A stretch of DNA of 33,905 nucleotides from Nitrosomonas sp. Nm33 (GTDB lineage: Bacteria > Pseudomonadota > Gammaproteobacteria > Burkholderiales > Nitrosomonadaceae), in NCBI RefSeq assembly GCF_900107265.1, contig NZ_FNPJ01000030.1:1-33905 (forward strand), written 5' to 3'. The position numbers and the translations under genes are program-made. The notes under the pieces were generated by a model that saw only the letters and a list, made by a program, of their open reading frames with translations, did not search any database and was not told where the DNA came from. The stretch's first letter is position 1; each line of letters opens with the position of its first letter. Positions 17,691 through 24,993 of the stretch are shown here, one piece after another.

Positions 17691-18338
17691 ATGACAGCTT
17701 ATAATCTGGAAGAACAGGAAAAAATAGATGGGCTAAAATCTTGGTGGGCGACGCATGGTAACACAGTGATTATCATGGTGACGACCGTTATTGCCGCGAT
17801 AGTCGGGACGCAGGCATGGAACTATTATCAAAAACAGCAAACGCAGCAGGCTGCTGATTTATTTGCTGTCTTGCAACAGCAAGTTGAGAAGGGTAGTGAT
17901 CCTGGAAAGATTAATGACGCCGCACATTTGTTGACAGAAGGCTTTCCTGCCAGCGGGTATGCCTCACGCGCAGCACTCATTGCTGCACAGGCAAATGTAA
18001 ATGCTGGTGATAGTCAAACAGCTAAAAGTAAACTGCAATGGGTTCTCGATATGAGTAAGGAGCCAGAGCTAAAGGATATTGCGCGCTTGCGCCTAGCTGG
18101 CATCTTGTTGGATGAGAAAAAATATGAAGAGGCTTTGAGTTTGCTGAATGCTCAGCATGGGAAATCTTTTGATGGGCTTTATGCTGATTTGAAAGGGGAT
18201 ATCCTGGCTGCGTCTGGAAAAATAACAGAAGCACGCATTGCTTATCAACAAGCAATCGATAAATTGAGTGGTGGGAGAAGCGTCTATCAGAACATTGTTC
18301 AGATGAAGCTGGATGCTTTGAGAGAGAACAAGCAGTAA
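17691..18338 (+). CDS. yfgM: YfgM-family membrane-anchored TPR protein
   Basis: A single-pass inner-membrane protein of 215 residues. A short cytosolic start (E-E-Q-E-K-I-D-G-L-K-S-W-W) leads into one membrane helix at about 24-43. The periplasmic region of TPR-like helices shows repeated A-x-x-L-L-x-E and Y-E-E-A-L-S-L-L patterns. In E. coli, YfgM associates with the PpiD chaperone and the SecYEG translocon. The hisS-yfgM-bamB order is the same as in E. coli. The gene begins 29 bases after hisS. Confidence 0.9.
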   Translation: MTAYNLEEQEKIDGLKSWWATHGNTVIIMVTTVIAAIVGTQAWNYYQKQQTQQAADLFAVLQQQVEKGSDPGKINDAAHLLTEGFPASGYASRAALIAAQANVNAGDSQTAKSKLQWVLDMSKEPELKDIARLRLAGILLDEKKYEEALSLLNAQHGKSFDGLYADLKGDILAASGKITEARIAYQQAIDKLSGGRSVYQNIVQMKLDALRENKQ

Positions 18339-18350
18339 ATATTCGTCAAT

Positions 18351-19589
18351 TTGCGTGTGGAGTATCTTTTGTTGCTTAGAGCAGGCACTTCTTTTTTACG
18401 ACGCTTCGTATTATTTGCGGTATTGGTCTTACTGACTGGATGCGCAAGTATGGGTGATTTGGGTATCGGTAATATTGGTGATCTGGGTATCAGTAATTTG
18501 GTTGATCTGCTGAGTAATAAAGATGAAAACGAAGTCGATAAGGAAGAAATTGCAGCATTAAAAGCAGTGCCTGAGATACCGCTATTATGGAAGCACAGTC
18601 TGAATAAGAGCAAGATAGCGGTATTTTCTCCCATTTATGAGAATGGTGCAGTCTATGCCGCTGATGCAAAAGGATCCCTGGTTCGCCTTGATCCTGCTAA
18701 TGGAAAAGAGACTTTGCAGATAGAGACTGAGCATAAATTGTCAGGGGGAGTGGGTGCTGGTCAGGGAACAATTCTGGTTGGAACGTTTAATGGCGAGGTG
18801 CTTGCGTTTGACGAAATAGGTCATGAGCGCTGGAAAACGCGTGTGACCAGTGAAGTATTAAGTCAACCACAGATCGATAGCGGTATGGTCATTGTACGAA
18901 GCGCAGATGGTAGGATTTTTGGATTAGATGCTATTGATGGTAGTCGCAAATGGATTTATCAAGGACCTACTCCTGCGTTGACAATGAGAAATTTTGCCGG
19001 TGTATTAATTTCTCGCGGAGCTATATTTGCTGGATTAACCGGCGGCAAACTAGTGGCAATGAGTTTGTCGAATGGTAATGTAGGCTGGGAGGCGACTGTT
19101 TCGCAACCACGAGGGGTAACAGAGCTGGAACGTATGACGGATATCGCTGGTCTACCTGTTATTGATGATCAACAAGTTTGTGCTGTGGCCTATCATGGTC
19201 GTATCGGTTGCTTTGAAATCAACGATGGTAATCAGATTTGGGCGAGAGACGCTTCTAGCAATGCTGGCCTTGCCATGGATAACAATAATGTCTATGTCAG
19301 TGAAGATAGTGGTGCGGTCGTGGCTTATGATAAAAGAAGTGGAGCCATGATGTGGAAGCAGGCTAAACTGGGTAGCCGTAAATTATCTGCACCCTTGCTT
19401 GTTCGTGGTGCGCTCTTAGCAGTAGGTGATGCTGAAGGTAATGTCTCTTTACTTAGGCGGCATGACGGTAGCTTGGCTGCACGAGCTTCCACGGATGGCG
19501 GCGCGATTTTGAACCGTCCGGAATATATTCCTGATGGTTTTGTCGTGCAAACTTCAAACGGCGGGATTTATGCTTTTGCTGTGCAGTAA
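18351..19589 (+). CDS. bamB: Outer-membrane protein assembly lipoprotein BamB
   Basis: Lipoprotein of the BAM complex that inserts beta-barrel proteins into the outer membrane. The signal peptide ends in L-L-T-G-Cys31 (counting from 18351). After a Gly/Ile/Asn-rich linker the rest is an eight-bladed PQQ-type beta-propeller. Typical blade edges are Y-A-A-D-A-K-G-S-L-V-R-L-D, G-T-F-N-G-E-V-L-A-F-D and R-S-A-D-G-R-I-F-G-L-D. There is no ATG at the front: TTG 18351, GTG 18357 or TTG 18369 must be used, so the start is uncertain by several codons. It follows yfgM by 12 bases and precedes der by 109. Confidence 0.92.
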   Translation: MRVEYLLLLRAGTSFLRRFVLFAVLVLLTGCASMGDLGIGNIGDLGISNLVDLLSNKDENEVDKEEIAALKAVPEIPLLWKHSLNKSKIAVFSPIYENGAVYAADAKGSLVRLDPANGKETLQIETEHKLSGGVGAGQGTILVGTFNGEVLAFDEIGHERWKTRVTSEVLSQPQIDSGMVIVRSADGRIFGLDAIDGSRKWIYQGPTPALTMRNFAGVLISRGAIFAGLTGGKLVAMSLSNGNVGWEATVSQPRGVTELERMTDIAGLPVIDDQQVCAVAYHGRIGCFEINDGNQIWARDASSNAGLAMDNNNVYVSEDSGAVVAYDKRSGAMMWKQAKLGSRKLSAPLLVRGALLAVGDAEGNVSLLRRHDGSLAARASTDGGAILNRPEYIPDGFVVQTSNGGIYAFAVQ

Positions 19590-19698
19590 CGGTTGTTCAT
19601 AATACATTTTTTATACTTTTCACAATAAATTTCAAAATGCTTTTACCCATTGTGGGAGAAAGCATGCATCTTTTCAGTCATTATCATTTCCTGCAATC

Positions 19699-21105
19699 AT
19701 GAAACCTACGCTTGTGCTGGTTGGGCGTCCCAATGTCGGTAAATCAACACTCTTTAATCGTCTCACACGGAGCCGTGATGCCATCGTGGCAGATATTCCA
19801 GGATTGACGCGTGATCGACATTATGGTCACGGCAAGATAGGCGATAAACCTTATATTGTCGTGGATACGGGTGGTTTTGAACCTGTTGTGAAGTCGGGTG
19901 TTTTGCATGCGATGGCCAGGCAGACACTCCAGGCAGTGGATGAGGCGGATGTTGTTTTATTTGTGGCTGATGGGCGGCAAGGATTGATGCCACATGACAA
20001 AATTATTGCTGAACATCTGCGGCAAACTGGCCGCAAAATTCTGCTAGTCGTAAATAAAACTGAGGGCATGCGAACAGCCATCGTCACTTCGGAATTTTAT
20101 GAGCTGGGTTTGGGAGAACCCTGTGCGATTTCAGCTATTCATGGCGATCATGTGGGCGAGCTCATTGAGCTGGCTTTAGCTGGCTTTTTTCCTCAGCAAG
20201 AAGAAATTGAGGAGAGAACGGAAAAATATCCCAAAATTGCTATTGTCGGACGACCCAATGTAGGCAAGTCAACACTGATCAATACGCTGCTGGGTGAAGA
20301 ACGTGTCATTGCCTTTGATCAACCGGGTACGACCCGGGACAGTATTTATATTGATTTTGAGTACCATCAGCACCATTACACTTTAATCGATACAGCAGGC
20401 TTGCGTCGTCGTGGCAAGGTATTCGAGACGATAGAGAAATTTTCAGTCATCAAAACGCTGCAAGCAATTGAGGATGCAAATGTGGTGGTTCTGGTTCTTG
20501 ATGCAAGAAATGATATTTCTGATCAGGATGCGCATATTGCTGGATTTATCCTGGAAACGGGAAGAGCATTGGTCATCGCTATTAACAAGTGGGATGGTCT
20601 GGATGAGTATCAACGAGATGCTGTCAAGCAAGAGATTGCACGAAGGTTTGCGTTTCTTGATTATGCTAAATATCACTATATCTCTGCGTTACATGGAAGT
20701 GGCATAAGAGGACTGTTTCCATCGATTGATGCCGCTTATGCCGCCGCAATGGCTGATCTGCCAACACCTAAACTGACACGCGCTTTACTGGTGGCTGTGG
20801 CAAAACAATCGCCTCCTCGGGGAGGGATGTCTCGTCCCAAATTGCGCTATGCTCATCAAGGAGGATCCAATCCTCCCTTGATCATTGTTCATGGCAGCAT
20901 GCTGGATCATGTGCCAGAAACTTATCGCCGTTATCTGGAAAATACATTTCGTGCAACTTTCCGGCTGGAAGGTACGCCGTTACGAATAGAATTTAGGACG
21001 GGCTACAATCCTTACGCTAATAAAAAACCTGCACCACTGACTGAAGAAGAAGCCAGGCGAGCACATAGCCGGCGACGCCGCAACAGAAAAAAATATGGTC
21101 GATGA
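19699..21105 (+). CDS. der: Ribosome-associated GTPase Der (EngA)
   Basis: Double-GTPase required for 50S subunit assembly. Domain 1 has G1 GRPNVGKST (9-17), DTGG (56-59) and N-K-T-E (119-122), where the last base-recognition residue is Glu rather than Asp. Domain 2 has G1 at 184-192, DTAG (231-234) and a standard N-K-W-D (296-299). A C-terminal KH-like domain follows, ending in a basic tail of Arg/Lys. The length of 468 aa is normal. It is the last gene of the rlmN-to-der block and converges on the next gene with 35 bases between stops. Confidence 0.97.
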   Translation: MKPTLVLVGRPNVGKSTLFNRLTRSRDAIVADIPGLTRDRHYGHGKIGDKPYIVVDTGGFEPVVKSGVLHAMARQTLQAVDEADVVLFVADGRQGLMPHDKIIAEHLRQTGRKILLVVNKTEGMRTAIVTSEFYELGLGEPCAISAIHGDHVGELIELALAGFFPQQEEIEERTEKYPKIAIVGRPNVGKSTLINTLLGEERVIAFDQPGTTRDSIYIDFEYHQHHYTLIDTAGLRRRGKVFETIEKFSVIKTLQAIEDANVVVLVLDARNDISDQDAHIAGFILETGRALVIAINKWDGLDEYQRDAVKQEIARRFAFLDYAKYHYISALHGSGIRGLFPSIDAAYAAAMADLPTPKLTRALLVAVAKQSPPRGGMSRPKLRYAHQGGSNPPLIIVHGSMLDHVPETYRRYLENTFRATFRLEGTPLRIEFRTGYNPYANKKPAPLTEEEARRAHSRRRRNRKKYGR

Positions 21106-21140
21106 GATTCATTTGTATTAGAAAGATCGGAATGTATGAA

Positions 21141-24100
21141 TCAAAGGCCAGTCGTTTGTTTCAGAGTCCAGTCACGCAGTGTGACATAATCTGTTTTTCC
21201 GGTGCCTAGGAAAGGTATTTCATCAACAGTTAAAATAGTTTTGGGAATATTCAATTCTCCAATGCCTTGTTTTTGGACATAGTCAATCAGTTCGTTTCGG
21301 TTGGCAGAGGGATTGGTGGTAATGAGGACCAACTGCTCACCTTTTTTGGCATCTGGAATCTGCACAACGGCATGGGTATAAGCAGGCCATAGTTTATGGA
21401 CGTATTCTTCTACCGCAGTCAAGGAAACCATTTCACCGCCGATTTTGGCAAAGCGCTTGGCACGACCTTTAATAAAGAGATAGCCTTCCTCATCCATTTC
21501 GACGATGTCACCTGTGTCATACCAGCCGTTAACTGGTGGCATAACCTGCCCAGGTGAATCGATCAGGTAATAGCCTTTCATGACATTAGGACCGGAAATC
21601 AGTAATTTACCGCCATTTTCAATACCAGGAATTTTTTCCAATTGATAGCTAACGCCCGGCATCAACCGGCCTACCGATCCTGGCCGATGGTGCATAGGAG
21701 TATTGATACTCAAGATGGGCGCCGTTTCGGTTGCACCATACCCTTCGAGAATGCGGATACCAAAATTTTCTAACCATGTACTGCGCGTGCTTTTCCTTAA
21801 TTTTTCTGCACCTGCGAATACATATCGGAGACTGCAAAAATCATAAGGATTAGCATAATGTGCATAACCAGCCAGGAAGGTATCAGTACCAAATAGAAGA
21901 GTGGCATTGGTATCGTACACCAATTCAGGAATAGCTCGATAATGCAGCGGCGAGGGATAAAAAAATGTTTTTATTCCGGATAAAACAGGTAACAGCACAC
22001 CGCCTGTCAGACCAAAGGAATGAAAAATCGGCAAAGCACTGAATACACTATCCGTTGGGGCAAAATCAATAACGGATGACACCTGAAAGCGGTTAGCTTG
22101 TAAATTGATGTGACTGAGCACTACGCCTTTAGGCGCGCCTTCAGAGCCAGAAGTAAATAGTACTACCGCAGGCGCAGCGGCATCGTGTGAAGGGTTAGTA
22201 AAGTGATAAGAAAGCCGCGGAATCCTCCCGGCTAATAATCCCGTCAACTTGTTCCACCAGTGAAGGCGTTTGCGGATATCTTCCAAATAAAGTATTGCGA
22301 TATGTTGCGCTTGTAATCCATCGATTATTTCGGTGAGTTTTCCAACTTCGATGAACTGCCTGGAAGTGAGGACTGATTTGATTTGTGCTAGCTGACACGC
22401 CTCCATCAGATTCTTTTTGCTGACGGAGAAATTTAACATGGCGGGGATGCGACCAAAAGCTTGTAAGGCAAAAAAACTGATCAGTGTGCTGGTCATATTA
22501 GGCAATAACATCCCTACATTTTCTCCTGCTCGGGTAAGCTTGCGCAGATCGTTTCCCAGAATAAAACTGCCGGTGATCAATTGAGCGTAACTTATTGGTC
22601 TGCGTTCAGTATCTTCAGCAATGATATGTTTTTTGCCATGGGTGGCGGTTGCATCCAATAGGGACTGAAATAAGGTTTGCTTGAGCTCATTGCTTTGAAG
22701 CATCATACTTGTCATGATGTCGTAGAGCTTGATCGCAGCAAGACGTTTTCGTTGCTTTCCCTGGATTTGCGATGGAAGATCAAATGATTCAGGCGGCATG
22801 CAGGTAAGAGTGATTTTGGGAAACCACCGAATCCGGATTTTGCCTTTCAGTCGGGAGAACGGAGTGTATTGCGCACCTGAAATACTGATCGGGAGAAGCA
22901 GTGCACCTGATTTGTCGGCAATGATGACGAGGTCTTCACATACTTTCATGAGTAATCCGGTTAGTGTTAGTCTGCCTTCAGGAAAAATGACAACTTTCTG
23001 ACCACTTCTTACTTTATCAATCAATAACTGAGTAGAGTTCGGATTAGCAGGATCAATTGTGATAGTGTCAGCCAGAAATAAAAATGGCCTGATCCACCAA
23101 CGCCGTACTATGTGCGTATTGATGGCAAAACACAGTTGCTCGGGGAGGCTAATGCTTAGCAGAAGAGCATCCAGGAAAGAGAGATGATTGGCAATGATAA
23201 TCGTTTTTTTTTCCGCTTTTGGGTAGTTTTCCAGCCCTTTGACTTCCAGGTGGTAGCAAGTATGAAAAACCCACTGCAGAATGGATCTGATCAAAGTTTG
23301 CGGCAATAGACTGGAAAGGTAGATCGTCATGATAAGACCACTCAGAATCGCGATGGTAAGAAAAACTTCTGTTACAGTGAAATCGCTAGCCTGCATCAAA
23401 CTGAGAGCCATGGCTGATGCCACTATGAATAATGCATTCATGATGTTATTACCAGCAATGATACGTGAGCGATGAGACGCTTCTGAGCAGCGCTGAACAA
23501 GAGCATAAAGTGGAACAACATAGATGCCACCACAAATGGCAATAGCCAGCAGATCCAGCAAAATACGCCAATGTGCAAATGAAGCCAGAAAGGCGATTGC
23601 GCCGATCAGTTCACCTTCTGCTGCTGGCAGGATGCTTTTGCTGGCAAAAAACAGGTCTACTGTAAAGATGGTCATGCCCAGAATAGCCAGTGGAGTATAG
23701 AGCGCCGCAATTTCACTTTTTAGCAACTTATTGCAAAGCAATGAGCCGAGGCCGATGCCAATGGAAAAAAATATCAGCAACAAGGCGGTAACTTGTTCAT
23801 TGCCACCCATAGTCTCTTTCGCAAAAAGGGGAAACTGAGATAAAAAGGCTGTCCCAAACAGCCAGAACCATGAGATACCCAGTATGGAGCGGAATACAAC
23901 CGTGTTCTGACCTATATGTTGAAGGAGGGCGCGAGTCTCATACAATAAGTTGTAACCAACTTTAATTTGGGGTGATGCTGGAAGGGTTGAGGGAATAAAT
24001 AGGCTGAATAACCAACCAGCGAGCGCAGTGATGATGATCAATGCTGCCATGATGGTAATGCCATTCTCAGCCAGAATGAGCAGACTCCCTAGTGTTGTGC

Positions 24101-24578
24101 CAAGTAATAAAGATAAAAATGTGCCTGCTTCAATGAGAGCATTACCGCCAATCAATTCATTATCTTTGAGGTGATCGGGCAGAATGCCATATTTGAGTGG
24201 TCCAAAAAATGCTGACTGGGCTCCCGTTAAAAAAAGGATGCCCAGCATAAAAACTACATTTCCTAGAAAGAAGCCGGCTGCTGCACTACTCATTAGCAGG
24301 ATTTCTATGAGTTTGATGATTCTGATCAGCTTTGCTTTGTCCCACTTGTCTGCAAGCTGACCGGCAGTAGCAGAAAAAAGAAAAAAAGGCAGGATAAAGA
24401 TGCCGGCTGCAAGAGCTACCATGTGTGGGCTAAAGCCAGCATTATCCATCGTTGTATAAGTAATCAGGATGATTAGCGCATTTTTGCAAACATTCTCATT
24501 CAATGCGCCCAGAAACTGGGTGAGAAAAAGGGGCAGAAAGCGTCTGATGGTAAGCAGGTGCCATTGATTCTGATGCAT
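21141..24578 (-). CDS. aas: MFS transporter / PlsC acyltransferase / acyl-ACP synthetase fusion (Aas-LplT type)
   Basis: A 1145-residue three-part protein. Residues 1-430 form about twelve membrane helices of an MFS (LplT-like) lysophospholipid flippase. Residues ~445-600 are a PlsC acyltransferase with the H-x4-D motif at His465-Asp470 and FPEGR at 532-536. Residues ~640-1145 are an AMP-binding acyl-activating enzyme with LFTSGSEGAPKG at 807-818 and a later G-Y-G-A-T-E. E. coli splits these roles between LplT and Aas, which import and re-acylate lyso-phosphatidylethanolamine. Joining all three would couple flipping to repair at the inner membrane. ATG 24578 is preferred over a GTG 17 codons upstream because AGGCG lies before it and M-H-Q-N-Q-W matches the usual N-terminus. 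The gene is divergent from nrdA. Confidence 0.9.
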   Translation of the reverse strand: MHQNQWHLLTIRRFLPLFLTQFLGALNENVCKNALIILITYTTMDNAGFSPHMVALAAGIFILPFFLFSATAGQLADKWDKAKLIRIIKLIEILLMSSAAAGFFLGNVVFMLGILFLTGAQSAFFGPLKYGILPDHLKDNELIGGNALIEAGTFLSLLLGTTLGSLLILAENGITIMAALIIITALAGWLFSLFIPSTLPASPQIKVGYNLLYETRALLQHIGQNTVVFRSILGISWFWLFGTAFLSQFPLFAKETMGGNEQVTALLLIFFSIGIGLGSLLCNKLLKSEIAALYTPLAILGMTIFTVDLFFASKSILPAAEGELIGAIAFLASFAHWRILLDLLAIAICGGIYVVPLYALVQRCSEASHRSRIIAGNNIMNALFIVASAMALSLMQASDFTVTEVFLTIAILSGLIMTIYLSSLLPQTLIRSILQWVFHTCYHLEVKGLENYPKAEKKTIIIANHLSFLDALLLSISLPEQLCFAINTHIVRRWWIRPFLFLADTITIDPANPNSTQLLIDKVRSGQKVVIFPEGRLTLTGLLMKVCEDLVIIADKSGALLLPISISGAQYTPFSRLKGKIRIRWFPKITLTCMPPESFDLPSQIQGKQRKRLAAIKLYDIMTSMMLQSNELKQTLFQSLLDATATHGKKHIIAEDTERRPISYAQLITGSFILGNDLRKLTRAGENVGMLLPNMTSTLISFFALQAFGRIPAMLNFSVSKKNLMEACQLAQIKSVLTSRQFIEVGKLTEIIDGLQAQHIAILYLEDIRKRLHWWNKLTGLLAGRIPRLSYHFTNPSHDAAAPAVVLFTSGSEGAPKGVVLSHINLQANRFQVSSVIDFAPTDSVFSALPIFHSFGLTGGVLLPVLSGIKTFFYPSPLHYRAIPELVYDTNATLLFGTDTFLAGYAHYANPYDFCSLRYVFAGAEKLRKSTRSTWLENFGIRILEGYGATETAPILSINTPMHHRPGSVGRLMPGVSYQLEKIPGIENGGKLLISGPNVMKGYYLIDSPGQVMPPVNGWYDTGDIVEMDEEGYLFIKGRAKRFAKIGGEMVSLTAVEEYVHKLWPAYTHAVVQIPDAKKGEQLVLITTNPSANRNELIDYVQKQGIGELNIPKTILTVDEIPFLGTGKTDYVTLRDWTLKQTTGL

Positions 24579-24695
24579 AGAAATACGCCTGTTAATAATG
24601 AGGGAGATTAATCGATCGTAGTTTCTCACAACATTATCTGTCTTGAAACTTAGGAAAAAGTAGGCGTGTTTGTGGTTAAAACACCTATTTTTGAC

Positions 24696-24723
24696 TTAAA
24701 CCTAAAAGCGGTTTTCAGGTTAA
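24696..24723. repeat. AT-rich imperfect palindrome upstream of the Aas-like gene
   Basis: TTAAACCTAAAA (24696-24707) and TTTTCAGGTTAA (24712-24723) can pair across a GCGG loop, with a bulged C and one mismatch. A flanking inverted pair, AAAGTAGG (24658-24665) and CCTACTTT (24741-24748), encloses it. It could be an operator or an mRNA leader structure, with no known match. Confidence 0.35.
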
Positions 24724-24870
24724 AAGATAATTTGTAATAACCTACTTTGGTAATAGAGTGCTATTTTTTTGTTTCGGTTTTATCTCTATTTCAAACTTTT
24801 TATTTTTTATTTTTTATCAATCTGTTAATTGATCAGAATGTTCCATTTTCTCAAATAATTTATAAATTTA

Positions 24871-24899
24871 TTGACCTGGTACAATAGGTCAGCCATAAT
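24871..24899 (+). promoter_or_regulatory. Sigma-70 promoter of nrdAB
   Basis: TTGACC (24871-24876, five of six) and CATAAT (24894-24899, five of six) are separated by exactly 17 bases, which is the best promoter by eye in the window. Transcription would begin near 24906, about 88 bases before the nrdA start codon. Confidence 0.65.
24872..24891. promoter_or_regulatory. Perfect inverted repeat within the nrdAB promoter (candidate operator)
   Basis: TGACCT (24872-24877), eight bases, then AGGTCA (24886-24891) make a perfect dyad covering the -35 box and spacer. It does not look like the AT-rich 16-bp NrdR box. Position suggests a repressor site, but the protein is unknown. A second, smaller dyad (CTACC 24900-24904, GGTAG 24918-24922) straddles the predicted start of transcription. 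Confidence 0.45.
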
Positions 24900-24928
24900 C
24901 TACCGCTTGCTACAACAGGTAGTATAGT

Positions 24929-24959
24929 AGGGCAACGAAGCTGCCCTTATTGCCCTTAT
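24929..24959 (+). promoter_or_regulatory. nrdA leader hairpin with tandem 9-base repeat
   Basis: AGGGCA (24929-24934) pairs with TGCCCT (24942-24947) around a 7-base loop. TGCCCTTAT is immediately repeated (24942-24950 and 24951-24959), so the same 5' arm could pair with either copy, giving two alternative folds in the 5' leader. Confidence 0.4.
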
Positions 24960-24993
24960 CCTTAACTAACAACAAAAAATAAAAGAGTGACCA

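Noticed and set aside
19800-20090. Glu in place of Asp in the first NKxD motif of Der as a damaged G-domain.
   Set aside because: Betaproteobacterial Der proteins, as recalled, often vary at this position in domain 1, and all other G motifs are intact.
21103-21142. Inverted repeat GATTCAT / ATGAATC between der and the Aas-like gene as a terminator.
   Set aside because: The 23-base loop, AT-rich stem and lack of a T-run make termination unlikely.
24871-24993. NrdR boxes ahead of nrdA.
   Set aside because: No pair of AT-rich ACA-(A/T)-TAT-type 16-mers with proper spacing could be found. The dyads present have a different sequence.
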